A DNA stretch of 64,000 nt from contig NZ_NFJK01000009.1 of the NCBI RefSeq assembly GCF_002159845.1, forward strand, positions 78,054 through 142,053, written 5' to 3'. The stretch comes from Anaeromassilibacillus sp. An250 (GTDB taxonomy: Bacteria > Bacillota > Clostridia > Oscillospirales > Acutalibacteraceae). Position numbers and translations under genes: made by a program. The notes beneath the pieces were generated by a model. The model searched no databases. It had not been told where the DNA came from and was given only the letters and a program-made list of their open reading frames with translations. The first letter of the stretch is position 1; the number at the start of each line of letters is the position of its first letter. Shown in pieces: positions 1 to 10,420 of this stretch.

Positions 1-34
1 AAAGCACAGAGGCAAAGGAAGGACACCGACTAAT

Positions 35-2395
35 ATGTACTCATATACCTGGGATGCCGAGACGGGCGGACTGCTGCTGAACAGCTCACCGCTTTCCTTC
101 AGTAAGGAACCTCGTCCGGTGTATTACAAAGAACTGGATATTCTTGGATTTGACCGGTATTGGAATTATGCAAAGAATGACTCCTACCCCTATATGTGGG
201 CGGAAGCCAACAATTATTTCTACCGGGGACGGCAGGTTGCCAAGACCAAAGGCGGCAGTCTTTATACCCCACCTGAAATTGTGATTATGGACGAGCCAGA
301 GCCCGATGGACAACCTCTCCGCTTTGTTGATATTCCCGCTATGGTCGAAAAGAACCGGGATTTGTTGGAGAAACTGGCCGCAGAAACAATAAAGAAAATA
401 TACAACATTTATGTTGAATACATGGATCGGGTCGATGTCTTCTATGTGGCGTTCAGTGGCGGCAAGGATAGTGTAGTAGCCCTCGATCTGGTGCAGCGTG
501 CTTTGCCGCACAATAAATTCAAAGTGCTATTTGGCGATACGGGAATGGAATTCCCGGATACATATAAAATAGTCGAAGAGATTGAACAGCACTGTAAAGA
601 CGCAAAGATTGAATTTTTAAGAGCAAAGTCTGACTTCGACCCGAAAGTCACATGGAGGGAATTTGGACCGCCAGCGCAGACGATGCGATGGTGTTGTAGT
701 GTGCATAAAACTGCGCCTCAAATCATCTTACTGAGAGAGTATACCAATAATCCTCATTTTAGGGGAATGGCCTTCACAGGAATCCGAGGAGATGAAAGTG
801 CTTCTCGAAGTGAATACGAAGGTATTAGTCACGGAGAGAAAGTTCGTGGACAATATAGCTGCCACCCAATCCTTGAATGGAACTCCGCCGAATTGTTTTC
901 CTATATCTATGAGAGACAACTCTTGATAAATGATGCCTATAAAAAAGGAAATAGCCGTGCAGGATGTCTTGTGTGCCCGTTAGCCACATCGAAAAATATG
1001 TATTTTAAGGAACAAGCATACAGCTTTAGTGATGAGGGATATCGGACAACCACAACATTCAATAACATTATTCTGGAAACAACCTCCAAAGAGTTGTCTA
1101 ATCCGAGCGCCGTCAAGGAGTTTATGGACATTGGTGGATGGAAAGCACGAAGAAGTGGAAAAGAATTATCATTCGCCAAAAGTTATACAAATGAATCATT
1201 TGAACAAGGTGTACTTACAATTCAAGTATCCCGTATAGAAACTGATTGGAAGCAGTGGATTAAAACAATTGGCAATGTAACCTTTCTGGAGAATGGTAAT
1301 GTCGAAGTGCTTTGCAGAGATAAGTTGTATCACATTGAGATTGCCGAAAATACCAACGGACTAACTGCTACAGTTGTGATAGGGAAAAATACCCAGAAAG
1401 ACATTTATTTTATGTCAGAATTGAAGACTGTGTTCAGAAAAACCGCATATTGCATTGGCTGTAGAGTATGCGAGGCGAATTGTCCGCATGGGTTTATTTC
1501 TATGAAGGATGGCCATGTAACAATCGATGACCGATGCGTAAAATGCAAAAAATGTCACGATGTATTCCATGGTTGCTTAGTAGCCAACTCGTTGCGATTG
1601 CCGAAAGGAGAAAAGAAAATGGGGAGCATTGACAGGTATGGAAATATGGGCATTGAACTCGATTGGGTTAGATCGTATTTCAAATTAAAGGATGAATTTT
1701 GGACTTCTCCTCACAGCCTTGGAACCAACATGGTTAAAAATCTCAAGAGCTTCTTGAACGATGCCGAAGTTACTGCTAAATCTAAATTTGCACCCTTTGG
1801 TAAAGTTATTGATAATATTGGAATAGAGAATTCCGACGCTTGGGCATTGATTCTTTGCAATTTGACATACACATCGGAGTTTAATTGGTGGGTCAAAAAC
1901 ATTGATTTTTCCACAACGCACACCCCTGATACCATTTATGCAATGCTGGATGACTCAATGAGTAAAAATTCTCGTTCACACATTGTCTCCGCATATAAAA
2001 ACATCCTGATTTCTATTCCTCAATTAAGCAATGAAATCGGCCTGGGTGTCTGTGACTACACGCTAAAAAACGGAAAGCGTTTTTGGAATAGCGTGGTTCG
2101 CATCCCCTGGGAAAATCCGAATCCGCTTGTCATTCTTTACAGCTTATATAAATTTGCAGAGGCTTGCGGGGATTACCACCAGTTTACATTGTCCCGCCTC
2201 TTAAACCATGACCTCGAAAGTGACGGTGTTAGTCCTACTGAGATTTTTGGTCTTGACCGCAATCAGATGGAAAAGATTTTGAATGGTTTGACTATCAACT
2301 ATCCAGATTTCCTCAACGCCAGCTTTACACTGGACCTGGATAATATCACTCTCAACAGCGAAAAGACATCTCAGGATGTGCTGAATCTGTTCTAA
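35..2395 (+). CDS. brxP: BrxP-type PAPS-reductase-like protein of a type 4 BREX system (PP-loop + 4Fe-4S + DUF4007-like)
   Basis: 786 aa. The PAPS-reductase/ATP-pyrophosphatase domain shows the PP-loop SGGKDS at residues 141-146, a CC pair at 220-221, GIRGDESASR at 249-258 and a CLVC pair near 311-314. A ferredoxin-like segment follows with two cysteine groups (C473, C476, C479, C483 and C501, C504, C507, C514), enough for two 4Fe-4S clusters. The last 220 residues resemble the DUF4007 family found with DNA phosphorothioation proteins. PAPS-reductase-like proteins replace the PglX methyltransferase in type 4 BREX, so this is probably the modification component, possibly inserting sulfur into DNA. 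The start has AAAGGAAGG upstream. brxC begins 13 nt after the stop. DndC was considered, but neighbours typical of Dnd (dndD, dndE) are absent. Confidence 0.9.
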   Translation: MYSYTWDAETGGLLLNSSPLSFSKEPRPVYYKELDILGFDRYWNYAKNDSYPYMWAEANNYFYRGRQVAKTKGGSLYTPPEIVIMDEPEPDGQPLRFVDIPAMVEKNRDLLEKLAAETIKKIYNIYVEYMDRVDVFYVAFSGGKDSVVALDLVQRALPHNKFKVLFGDTGMEFPDTYKIVEEIEQHCKDAKIEFLRAKSDFDPKVTWREFGPPAQTMRWCCSVHKTAPQIILLREYTNNPHFRGMAFTGIRGDESASRSEYEGISHGEKVRGQYSCHPILEWNSAELFSYIYERQLLINDAYKKGNSRAGCLVCPLATSKNMYFKEQAYSFSDEGYRTTTTFNNIILETTSKELSNPSAVKEFMDIGGWKARRSGKELSFAKSYTNESFEQGVLTIQVSRIETDWKQWIKTIGNVTFLENGNVEVLCRDKLYHIEIAENTNGLTATVVIGKNTQKDIYFMSELKTVFRKTAYCIGCRVCEANCPHGFISMKDGHVTIDDRCVKCKKCHDVFHGCLVANSLRLPKGEKKMGSIDRYGNMGIELDWVRSYFKLKDEFWTSPHSLGTNMVKNLKSFLNDAEVTAKSKFAPFGKVIDNIGIENSDAWALILCNLTYTSEFNWWVKNIDFSTTHTPDTIYAMLDDSMSKNSRSHIVSAYKNILISIPQLSNEIGLGVCDYTLKNGKRFWNSVVRIPWENPNPLVILYSLYKFAEACGDYHQFTLSRLLNHDLESDGVSPTEIFGLDRNQMEKILNGLTINYPDFLNASFTLDLDNITLNSEKTSQDVLNLF

Positions 2396-2408
2396 GGAGG
2401 AAGATGCT

Positions 2409-5400
2409 ATGCCGATGTTGGAAAAATACCGTCATTATTTCAATATTGATCCGGATTATTTCCCCGCCGTGAACGAGGCGGTCATCACGAAGAACCCGGA
2501 AGTGTGGAAAAAATTCTTCCCCCACGAGACCTTCGTGAAACTTCTGAAGAACACGGTCAGCGTCCTGGAGCGCAAGCAGAAGCTCTGTCTATGGGTGGAA
2601 GGTGCCTACGGAACCGGTAAATCCCATGCCGTTCACACGCTCAAAAAGCTGCTGGATTCCAGCGAAGAAGAAACCCGTGAATACTTCCAGAGACATAAAA
2701 TGGACAACGACCTGTACAACCGCTTCCAGGCCGTGAAGTCCAGCGGTCGTATCTTGACCGTTCACCGCTATGGTTCCGCTTCTATCCGCAGCGACCATAA
2801 TCTTGTCTTTGCCATCCAGGAAAGCATTGAAAAGGCGCTTGTTGATGCCGGAATTGAAAACAAGGGCGGGAATGCGCTGAAGGATGCTACCATTGCATGG
2901 CTCTCTGACAAGGATAACAAAAACTACTTCAACGGACTGATCACTGGCACTTACTCTGACCTCTTTGGCGGAGATGACGCCGATACGGTGATTGAGAAGT
3001 TGCACACCTTCTCCGGCGAGGCGCTGGCAAGGATTATGGACAATATCTTCAAGGTAGCCGATGAGCGTCAGGTAAAAGCTCTGTCGCTGAGCGTGACCGA
3101 TTTGGGCAACTGGATTCGTGAGGTCATCCGGGCAAACAGTTTGAAGGCGATTGTCTTTATGTGGGACGAGTTTACCGAATATTTCTACAACAACGCCCGC
3201 AATCTCACCGGATTTCAGGAGCTTTGTGAAATCAGCGAAACCGATCCCTTCTATTTTGTGCTGGTGACCCATGTGACCCAGGGCCTGTTCCATGAGCGCG
3301 ACCAGGACTTCATCAAGCTGAACGGACGCTTTGTCAGTCCGCACAGTTTAATCAGCCTGCCTGAAAATATTGCATTCCAACTCATGGGTGCAGCCATGGA
3401 GAAGAATAAGGACGAAGTTGTTTTGGCAGATTGGGAGGTAGCCCTTGGCGACCTGACTGATAGAACACAGGCATCCCGTAAGCTGGTGAAGTCGGTGGCT
3501 CGGATCACCGACAAAGAGATGATCGATATTCTCCCGATACATCCCTATGCCGCCCTGCTTCTCAAGCATATTTCCTCTGCGTTTGATTCCAACCAGCGCA
3601 GTATGTTTGACTTTATTAAAAATGACCGTGGCGATGAAATCAAGGGGTTCCAGTGGTTTATTGACAATTTCGGGCCAGAGGACGACAACCCGCTGCTTTC
3701 CGTCGATATGCTTTGGGAATTCTTCTATGATAAGGGAAAAGAATATCTATCGCATGATATTCGCTCTATTCTGGACTATTACAATCGTGCTGGGAATCAG
3801 CGCCTTGATTCTGACCAAAAACGTGTACTCAAAACGGTTCTTCTGTTGCAGGCAATTTCTCAATATGCCGGCGACTCTGTTGAGCTGTTTATTCCCAACG
3901 AAAAGAACCTTGACAACGCTTTTGAAGGGACTGATATGGAAGGCTCCGCAGCGAGATGTGCGGATCAGCTTGTTCGAGAAAAGGTGTTGTTCTCCAAGTC
4001 CCTTGGCGGTGGAAAATTCCAGTATGCTGCTTACAACCATGAAAACGAAATTGATGTAACACCTTTTGAGGAACAGATCGACCGCAAGAGCACCTCGGCT
4101 TTTATCACAGAGGAACTTGCTGACAGAACTCGTATCGTGGATGCAATCAGCCTTGGTGGAGCTTTGAAGCTTCGCTATGAACTGCGCTATGTTTCGTCTT
4201 CCGACTTTGATTCTACAATCAAGCAGCTTCGCAACACGGAAGAAAAGTATGCAAATAAGATCGTTGCTGTTGTATGCTTTGCGAAAGATGATGCAGAAAG
4301 TGTGGTTCTGGGCAAGAAAATACATGACGCCCTTGCTGCTGGCACCTACAACATGATTTTCATTGATGCCAGCCGTACTCCGTTTGGTGCGGATGGCTAT
4401 GGCGTGTATCGTCACGATATGGCGTTATCTATGTCCCAGCAAGGAAAAGACCCTGCATTAGTTACTCAATATGCCAACAATGCAAAAGATTCTCTGAAGA
4501 AATGGAAAACCCGCATTGCAGGCGGTGAGTTTATGGTTCACACCGCAGATAAGCCGGATGGGGAACGTGCTACTACGCTGGACGCTCTGTACGGCCTTCT
4601 TGCAGAAATCAACAAGAAAAAGTTCGTGTCCTGCCTTGAGGGCTCTTACAATGTCATTGCCAATATGTATACACCGAGCAGCTTGAAGCAAGGTGTTGAG
4701 TGCGCATTCAATGAGAAAACAGCTGGTACCTTCCTGTCCGGCAGTCCCGCCACAAAGTTGGAAATCGCTCTTGACGGCGCATGGAAGGTTCCCGAATACT
4801 GGCTTTCCAAGCCTCATCTCTTGATTTCCAAAATCAAGCTGTGTGTTGATGAAATTGTAAACGATGGCTTCCAGAACGGTGGTGGCCGTGTATCTATCAA
4901 GCAAATCTATGACGTTTTGAAGGCGGCACCTTATGGTTTTATGCCCTGTAATCTGTCTGCATTTATTATGGGCTTTGTGCTGAAGGAATACGCCTCTGGG
5001 ACATATAGCTGGAGCGATGGGCTTACCAACGACATTTTGAATGTTGGCAAACTCAAGGAAATGATTGACGAAGTTATTCGCCTTGAAATCACGCCGAATC
5101 CTCGCTATAAGGATAAATATATCGTTGCGATGACCCCCGCAGAGAAGGCTTTTAACGAAATTACTTCTGTGGCATTTGGGATTCCGCTTAATATGTGTAC
5201 TTCGGTTCCAAACACCAGAGAACGCATCCGCAACAAGATGAAGGAATTCTCCTTCCCGATTTGGACTTTGAAGTATATTCTGGACAAAGAATCGCTTCAG
5301 ACGGAAACCTCCGTGTTGTCCGAAATCATTGATTCTTTTTGTGGAATTGCCAACAGCAATAACATGGGTACAGCGAAGAGCGATAGCGATATTGCCATGG

Positions 5401-6614
5401 CAATCGGAAATCTTGCCCTTTCCAATCCAGATGCCGCAAAAGATTTGCAAACGATTTTGACCAAGGAAAAGTGTACCCAGGGTATGGCTGCCTACCTTGA
5501 AACCTTTGAAAATGGTACGCTTGTCTCTCTTGCTAAAACAGTTGGCGATGGCGGTCAATACCTCAATGTTCTCCGCAGGAAGTTTGATGCGGATGCGGCG
5601 AATTGGGTTTGGAATGTCGAAACCGCACAGCAGAAAATCCGTGAGGTTATTCTGGAGTATCAAATCATTGTAGAAAGCAATAAGATTATCTCCAAAAGCA
5701 TCTCCTATGATGCGACCATACGGGAGTGGTGTGACAAGTGCGGATATATTCGCATCTCCTATGCAGCTGCAAAAAATTATCTTGATGAACTTGGGCCATT
5801 CCTCGGAATGCTCTATAACCTGAAAAAAGCAGGAACGCTGCTGGATTCCCAGAAGCAGTCTTTCCTGGAACTTGTTCAGGCAAACGGAAGCGCATTCCGC
5901 AACTTCTACAACAACCAGGTTGATCTGTTCAACCGTGTGTGCGGATACTATCTTGATGGGCTTTCAGAAGACGAAATCAAGGATGTGTTTGACACGATGC
6001 CTGCTGGCTCATTCACCTACGAAAAAGCAGACTATCTGAATCAGGTTGAAGCGAAGGTTGGGGCCTATAAGGAAGGCCAGAAAAACACACAGTTAAAGAA
6101 ACTGTGGAGAGAGAAAACTGGGACTGACTCTCCTCGTGACTGGTCGAAAAAACACAAGATGCCTATTCTGTGTCTTATCCCTGACAACGAGGTTGCAAAA
6201 GCAAAAGCTGCATTTGGAGCTGTCAACCGTGCCAAAGCGGATGAACAGGCAATCGACCGTGCCATGGAATATTTTGCGTCTGCAAAATTCTTTGACCTTC
6301 TGGATGATAGTGCCGCTTTGGACAAAGCGTTTAGAGACAGTATCATCGGAAACTATGCGGTTATGCTTCTAAATATTCAGGAAGTGAAAGATTACCTTGA
6401 CTCTCACATCACAGCAGAGCCGTTTGAGTGGTTCGGCCTTCCCGAAATTGAAAAGAAGCTTCGTCAAATGGCAGAGGCGAAATATAACCAGGGTGGTTGT
6501 GAACGTGCCCTCGCCAAGATCGATGAGATGGATATTGCTGATGTGAAGAAGTATCTAAAGGACCTCATTCGGGATAACATGGTTGTTGGCATGGAGATTA
6601 TCAAAGGGAACTGA
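2409..6614 (+). CDS. brxC: BrxC/PglY-type large P-loop ATPase of BREX
   Basis: 1401 aa, close to the usual 1200-1400 aa of BrxC/PglY ATPases. The Walker A motif GAYGTGKS is at residues 65-72 and a Walker B-like strand (IVFMWDEF) is near residues 247-256; the rest is long, alpha-helical and without further recognised motifs. BrxC is needed for BREX modification and defence and is thought to act as a large ATP-dependent scaffold or remodeller on DNA. The ATG has AAGGAGG nine bases upstream. It is translated between brxP and pglZ with gaps of 13 and 11 nt, so the four genes are surely one transcript. Confidence 0.92.
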   Translation: MPMLEKYRHYFNIDPDYFPAVNEAVITKNPEVWKKFFPHETFVKLLKNTVSVLERKQKLCLWVEGAYGTGKSHAVHTLKKLLDSSEEETREYFQRHKMDNDLYNRFQAVKSSGRILTVHRYGSASIRSDHNLVFAIQESIEKALVDAGIENKGGNALKDATIAWLSDKDNKNYFNGLITGTYSDLFGGDDADTVIEKLHTFSGEALARIMDNIFKVADERQVKALSLSVTDLGNWIREVIRANSLKAIVFMWDEFTEYFYNNARNLTGFQELCEISETDPFYFVLVTHVTQGLFHERDQDFIKLNGRFVSPHSLISLPENIAFQLMGAAMEKNKDEVVLADWEVALGDLTDRTQASRKLVKSVARITDKEMIDILPIHPYAALLLKHISSAFDSNQRSMFDFIKNDRGDEIKGFQWFIDNFGPEDDNPLLSVDMLWEFFYDKGKEYLSHDIRSILDYYNRAGNQRLDSDQKRVLKTVLLLQAISQYAGDSVELFIPNEKNLDNAFEGTDMEGSAARCADQLVREKVLFSKSLGGGKFQYAAYNHENEIDVTPFEEQIDRKSTSAFITEELADRTRIVDAISLGGALKLRYELRYVSSSDFDSTIKQLRNTEEKYANKIVAVVCFAKDDAESVVLGKKIHDALAAGTYNMIFIDASRTPFGADGYGVYRHDMALSMSQQGKDPALVTQYANNAKDSLKKWKTRIAGGEFMVHTADKPDGERATTLDALYGLLAEINKKKFVSCLEGSYNVIANMYTPSSLKQGVECAFNEKTAGTFLSGSPATKLEIALDGAWKVPEYWLSKPHLLISKIKLCVDEIVNDGFQNGGGRVSIKQIYDVLKAAPYGFMPCNLSAFIMGFVLKEYASGTYSWSDGLTNDILNVGKLKEMIDEVIRLEITPNPRYKDKYIVAMTPAEKAFNEITSVAFGIPLNMCTSVPNTRERIRNKMKEFSFPIWTLKYILDKESLQTETSVLSEIIDSFCGIANSNNMGTAKSDSDIAMAIGNLALSNPDAAKDLQTILTKEKCTQGMAAYLETFENGTLVSLAKTVGDGGQYLNVLRRKFDADAANWVWNVETAQQKIREVILEYQIIVESNKIISKSISYDATIREWCDKCGYIRISYAAAKNYLDELGPFLGMLYNLKKAGTLLDSQKQSFLELVQANGSAFRNFYNNQVDLFNRVCGYYLDGLSEDEIKDVFDTMPAGSFTYEKADYLNQVEAKVGAYKEGQKNTQLKKLWREKTGTDSPRDWSKKHKMPILCLIPDNEVAKAKAAFGAVNRAKADEQAIDRAMEYFASAKFFDLLDDSAALDKAFRDSIIGNYAVMLLNIQEVKDYLDSHITAEPFEWFGLPEIEKKLRQMAEAKYNQGGCERALAKIDEMDIADVKKYLKDLIRDNMVVGMEIIKGN

Positions 6615-6625
6615 GGAGGTGCAAA

Positions 6626-8956
6626 ATGACCATCCAAGAAGTCATTAAAAAAATTGACCGCTATCTGAAGAAAGATAATGTCGAGCCTCTTATCGTAGAT
6701 GTTCAAAACAAGGCAGATTTGGAAGCCATCATGCTCCACTATCAATTGCCCCAAAATGTCTTTCTTTGTGCCTCTGATGCGGCGTTTTGCAAACCTGATG
6801 AATTCCCTGTCATCCCCAACATTCTTGAACGCCTTGCTCATGAGAATACCAACTTTTTTGTCAGTGAGATCACGAGCTTCCTCAAGTTAAAAGGCGAAAA
6901 GGCCTTGGTGCAAGAATTAAAAGAACTTCTATCTATGAGCACTGAGGGCCATGCAGTTATCCTCACCTTTCAATGTGTGGAATACTTGCATACCCTTATT
7001 AAAAATGACAGGCGCCTTGATAGCAGAATTTGCGTTTTAGAGGGGATACCATCCGCTCGTCCTAAGCTGATTTTTACCGCAGAGGGCATTCAACCTACGG
7101 ACGCAAGTGCGCTGGTAAAAGGGCTTCGAGGCATGGCCAAGGCGGTGGAATCAGCCGCAGCAGAGATTCTATACATCGAGACTGCAAAAAGCAAGGATCA
7201 GTATCCGTTTTCGCTCTATACGATCTCAGATTTGAAGAATCCTTATGAAGTATTGTGTCATTTGGACGCAATGACATCTGTACTGCCAGAAAGTTACGGA
7301 GATGAAGAGAACTGGCAGTATGCTTTGACAGAGTTTCGGAAATATTCTTCTTGGCAACAGTTGATTTCCGCCCAAATAGGGAGCGTCAACAATTTGGATA
7401 TTGTTATCTCTACTTACAAACAAAAAGCTTCTAACAAGAAATGGCTTTGGTTGTACTTTATCGGGCTCAAACTGTTCCATGCGGGAAACAACTCCTACTT
7501 CAACAAGGCAATAGAAACGGCTACTTCCCCATCCGGGCTGATTCACAGCTTGTATCGTACTATCTTAGAGGAAGATCCGACCGACAAAGACTTTATTTCC
7601 CAATATAGACAAAGAAAAGACCTTTTGAATTCCATTGAAAACCCACTTGATGAGGTCAGTGGATTTTGCAAGATAGTCCAAAGCAAGGGGAAATATGCGC
7701 TCTGCTACCTGACAGACAATACCCTTCAGGAAAAGGAGCTTATTTTCAAGCTGTTGGATAGATACAGTGAGGACTTCGGGAGAGCAGAACTTCTTGATAT
7801 ATTGGAGCGAATTTATCCTGATCTTCGGGCGTATCTGACAGCGTACCATTTCAAAAGTGAACTGCTTGATAACTATTTCCAGGAGTACAAATATCAGAAG
7901 GTTGTCAATAAGATTTTCCCGGACTTCATGACACTTGTCGAAAAGCAAGCAGTCGATCGGGATTATAACAGAATTCTCCCGCCACGCAGTTCTGTGATAG
8001 AAGGAATTGATGTAACGGATACCCAGACTTATTTTACAGATGCAATGGGCGTGGAGTATCTTGGCTATATCATGTCCAGATGTCATGCACTTAAACTCAT
8101 GGCGAAAGTTACTGTGTGCAGATGTGAGCTTCCATCCATCACCAGTCGGAACAAGGAATTTTGGGATGTCCTATCCACAGATCGATTCCCCATCATCTCT
8201 GTTGATAAGATAGATAAAATCAAGCATCACGGTGAGGAAGGCTATGATTATAGTCGAGAGGATCGTAAGCTCCCGATTCATTTGATTCGTGAACTGGAGC
8301 TGATTGATGAACTCCTGAAGAAAATCAAAACAAACCTCACAAACGGCGACTATCAAAAGGCCATCTTAATTGCAGACCATGGTGCCAGTCGGCTTGCTGT
8401 AATTCACGGAACCGAAAATCTATGGGAAATGCAATCAAGCGGGAAGCACTCTGGGAGATGTTGTCCGAAAAGTGAGGTCGATGAGAGGCCGGACAGTGCC
8501 ACGGATGCGGAAGATTTCTGGGCGCTTGCCAATTATGACCGTTTTAAGGGAAGCCGGAAAGCGAATGTTGAGGTTCATGGCGGCGCAACATTGGAGGAAG
8601 TTACCGTACCGATTATCGAGATTTCGTATCTTAACGATGCCGTTGAAGTTAAAATAATGCCGATTGATTCAACTGCAACATTTACGGGTATCCCCGAAAT
8701 TTTCGTTAGTTTCCGCAAGAAAGCTGCCATTAAAGTATTTTCTACGGAAAAGTTGGTGGATGTCAGCGTCGTAATAGACGGTCATACCTACGAAGCAAAA
8801 CCGACTGCTGATAATTTCTATGTTGTTGAGGAAATGACTGAAATTCGTCGTGCCAAGACATACAGCGTAGATGTATTTGCCGGTGGAATGCCTGTTGCCA
8901 CTGGCCTGCCACTTCGAGTGAAAAAAGAAAGCGGCAGCGAAAAGAACATTCTGTAA
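6626..8956 (+). CDS. pglZ: PglZ-domain protein (alkaline-phosphatase fold) of BREX
   Basis: 776 aa. The C-terminal third carries the PglZ metallo-enzyme signature: ILIADHGASRLAV near residue 580 and GGATLEEVTVPIIE near residue 650, with conserved Asp and His positions of the alkaline-phosphatase superfamily. The N-terminal 500 residues are helical and not otherwise recognised. PglZ is the only component common to all BREX types; its biochemical role is metal-dependent hydrolysis, with the cellular substrate still unclear. RBS GAGGAGGTG precedes the ATG. Gap to brxL is 12 nt. Confidence 0.92.
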   Translation: MTIQEVIKKIDRYLKKDNVEPLIVDVQNKADLEAIMLHYQLPQNVFLCASDAAFCKPDEFPVIPNILERLAHENTNFFVSEITSFLKLKGEKALVQELKELLSMSTEGHAVILTFQCVEYLHTLIKNDRRLDSRICVLEGIPSARPKLIFTAEGIQPTDASALVKGLRGMAKAVESAAAEILYIETAKSKDQYPFSLYTISDLKNPYEVLCHLDAMTSVLPESYGDEENWQYALTEFRKYSSWQQLISAQIGSVNNLDIVISTYKQKASNKKWLWLYFIGLKLFHAGNNSYFNKAIETATSPSGLIHSLYRTILEEDPTDKDFISQYRQRKDLLNSIENPLDEVSGFCKIVQSKGKYALCYLTDNTLQEKELIFKLLDRYSEDFGRAELLDILERIYPDLRAYLTAYHFKSELLDNYFQEYKYQKVVNKIFPDFMTLVEKQAVDRDYNRILPPRSSVIEGIDVTDTQTYFTDAMGVEYLGYIMSRCHALKLMAKVTVCRCELPSITSRNKEFWDVLSTDRFPIISVDKIDKIKHHGEEGYDYSREDRKLPIHLIRELELIDELLKKIKTNLTNGDYQKAILIADHGASRLAVIHGTENLWEMQSSGKHSGRCCPKSEVDERPDSATDAEDFWALANYDRFKGSRKANVEVHGGATLEEVTVPIIEISYLNDAVEVKIMPIDSTATFTGIPEIFVSFRKKAAIKVFSTEKLVDVSVVIDGHTYEAKPTADNFYVVEEMTEIRRAKTYSVDVFAGGMPVATGLPLRVKKESGSEKNIL

Positions 8957-8968
8957 GGAGGGATACTC

Positions 8969-10420
8969 GTGACCGAAAAACTTCGGGATTGTTTCGATGA
9001 AATGGTCGTCTACAAGGATTTGAAGAAAAGCAACTTCTTTTCTGCGTTAGGTCTGCCATCGTTTTTGAGAGACTGGCTGCTCAAAAAGTTTGCTGATGAT
9101 GAAGGTAATCTGGACATAGACGAACTTACGGATTTTATCCGCACCTATCTTCCGAATAAAGAAGAATGGGTCAGAATCAAAGATAGAATCATTAACGATA
9201 ACGAGCGTGTCAAACTCCTGACCAAGATTTCTGTCGATATAAGCATAAAAACCGGAGAAATCACCTTTTCATTGCCCGACTTCGGTTTGACAAATAAAGA
9301 AACCATGATTGATGTGTCTACATGGGATCAGTATCGTGGAGAGCTTATCAGTGGGCAGGAGGTCTGGGGTGTGGTCGAGCTCGGCTATCGACCCCCGGAT
9401 GACACTGCGAAGCCTAAAATTCCAGGGAAAATTCGCCTTACTGGATTTACAAATTTCTGCCCTTATACTATTGACCTTGATTATTACAAGGATGTTCGGA
9501 ATGAATTTACAACTTCCGAGTGGATTGATGTGCTGTTAGGGGCCATAGATTACAATGCGGGCGGGTATGAAAGTGAGGAACAAAAGCTTTCCATGCTGAC
9601 ACGCATTCTTCCCTTTGTGGAGAAACGCCTCAATCTGATAGAGCTTGCACCCAAAGGAACTGGCAAGTCCTATGTATTTGGCCATGTGAGTAAATATGGT
9701 CTTCTAACAGATGGCGGAAAGGTAACTCGGGCAAAAATGTTTTATGATACCGCTCGGAAGACTCCCGGCTTTGTTACCGGCCACGACTTTATCGCAATAG
9801 ATGAGGTAAAGTTGGTGCAGTTTGGCGATGTGAACGAAATGCGCTCTATCATGCAGGGATATATGGAGTATGGACAGTTTAACATCGGTGGCTACGAGGG
9901 GAAATCTGATGCAGGCATCATCTTCCTGGGTAACATCGCACAGGATAATATGGATGAGTGGCAGAATATGTTCTCCGAGCTGCCCTCACTATTTCAAGAA
10001 AGTGCATTGGTAGACCGAATCCATGGTTTCATCAAGGGTTGGGATATACCAAGAATGAATGATGATTTGAAGCTGTCCGGCTGGGCGTTAAATTCAGAAT
10101 ACTTCTGCACCATTTTGCACGAGCTTCGCAATGATGTGAGTTATAGAGCGATTGTTGATCAAATTATTGATGTTCCTGATAGGGCAGATACCCGTGACAC
10201 GGAGGCCGTAAAGCGCATTGCAACAGCATATTTGAAGCTGTTGTTCCCGAATGTGCGGAGCGCACGGGACATCAATCCAAAGGGATTCCAGCAATATTGC
10301 CTTCGTCCTGCTGTCCGTATGCGTAAAATCATCAAACGGCAGCTTGGGATTCTCGATGTGGAGTTCAAGGGTAAGGATGTGCCTTCTTTCTCGCTGAAGG
10401 AGATTCCTTATGAAAATTGA
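8969..10420 (+). CDS. brxL: BrxL-type AAA+ protein of BREX, short form without Lon protease domain
   Basis: 483 aa, GTG start with GGAGGG upstream. Walker A APKGTGKS lies near residues 229-236 and Walker B (FIAIDEV) near 273, followed by an AAA+ lid. Type 1 BrxL is about 680 aa and ends in a Lon-like S16 domain; here the chain stops after the AAA+ region and no Lon serine motif is visible, which fits the shorter type 4 form. The type 1 protein forms hexameric barrels on DNA and is needed for phage exclusion rather than modification; that role is assumed here. The 3' end overlaps the next gene by 11 nt. Confidence 0.88.
   Translation: MTEKLRDCFDEMVVYKDLKKSNFFSALGLPSFLRDWLLKKFADDEGNLDIDELTDFIRTYLPNKEEWVRIKDRIINDNERVKLLTKISVDISIKTGEITFSLPDFGLTNKETMIDVSTWDQYRGELISGQEVWGVVELGYRPPDDTAKPKIPGKIRLTGFTNFCPYTIDLDYYKDVRNEFTTSEWIDVLLGAIDYNAGGYESEEQKLSMLTRILPFVEKRLNLIELAPKGTGKSYVFGHVSKYGLLTDGGKVTRAKMFYDTARKTPGFVTGHDFIAIDEVKLVQFGDVNEMRSIMQGYMEYGQFNIGGYEGKSDAGIIFLGNIAQDNMDEWQNMFSELPSLFQESALVDRIHGFIKGWDIPRMNDDLKLSGWALNSEYFCTILHELRNDVSYRAIVDQIIDVPDRADTRDTEAVKRIATAYLKLLFPNVRSARDINPKGFQQYCLRPAVRMRKIIKRQLGILDVEFKGKDVPSFSLKEIPYEN

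Noticed and set aside
4458..5663. 401-codon minus-strand open frame within brxC
   Set aside because: No RBS or domain; brxC is clearly the coding strand.
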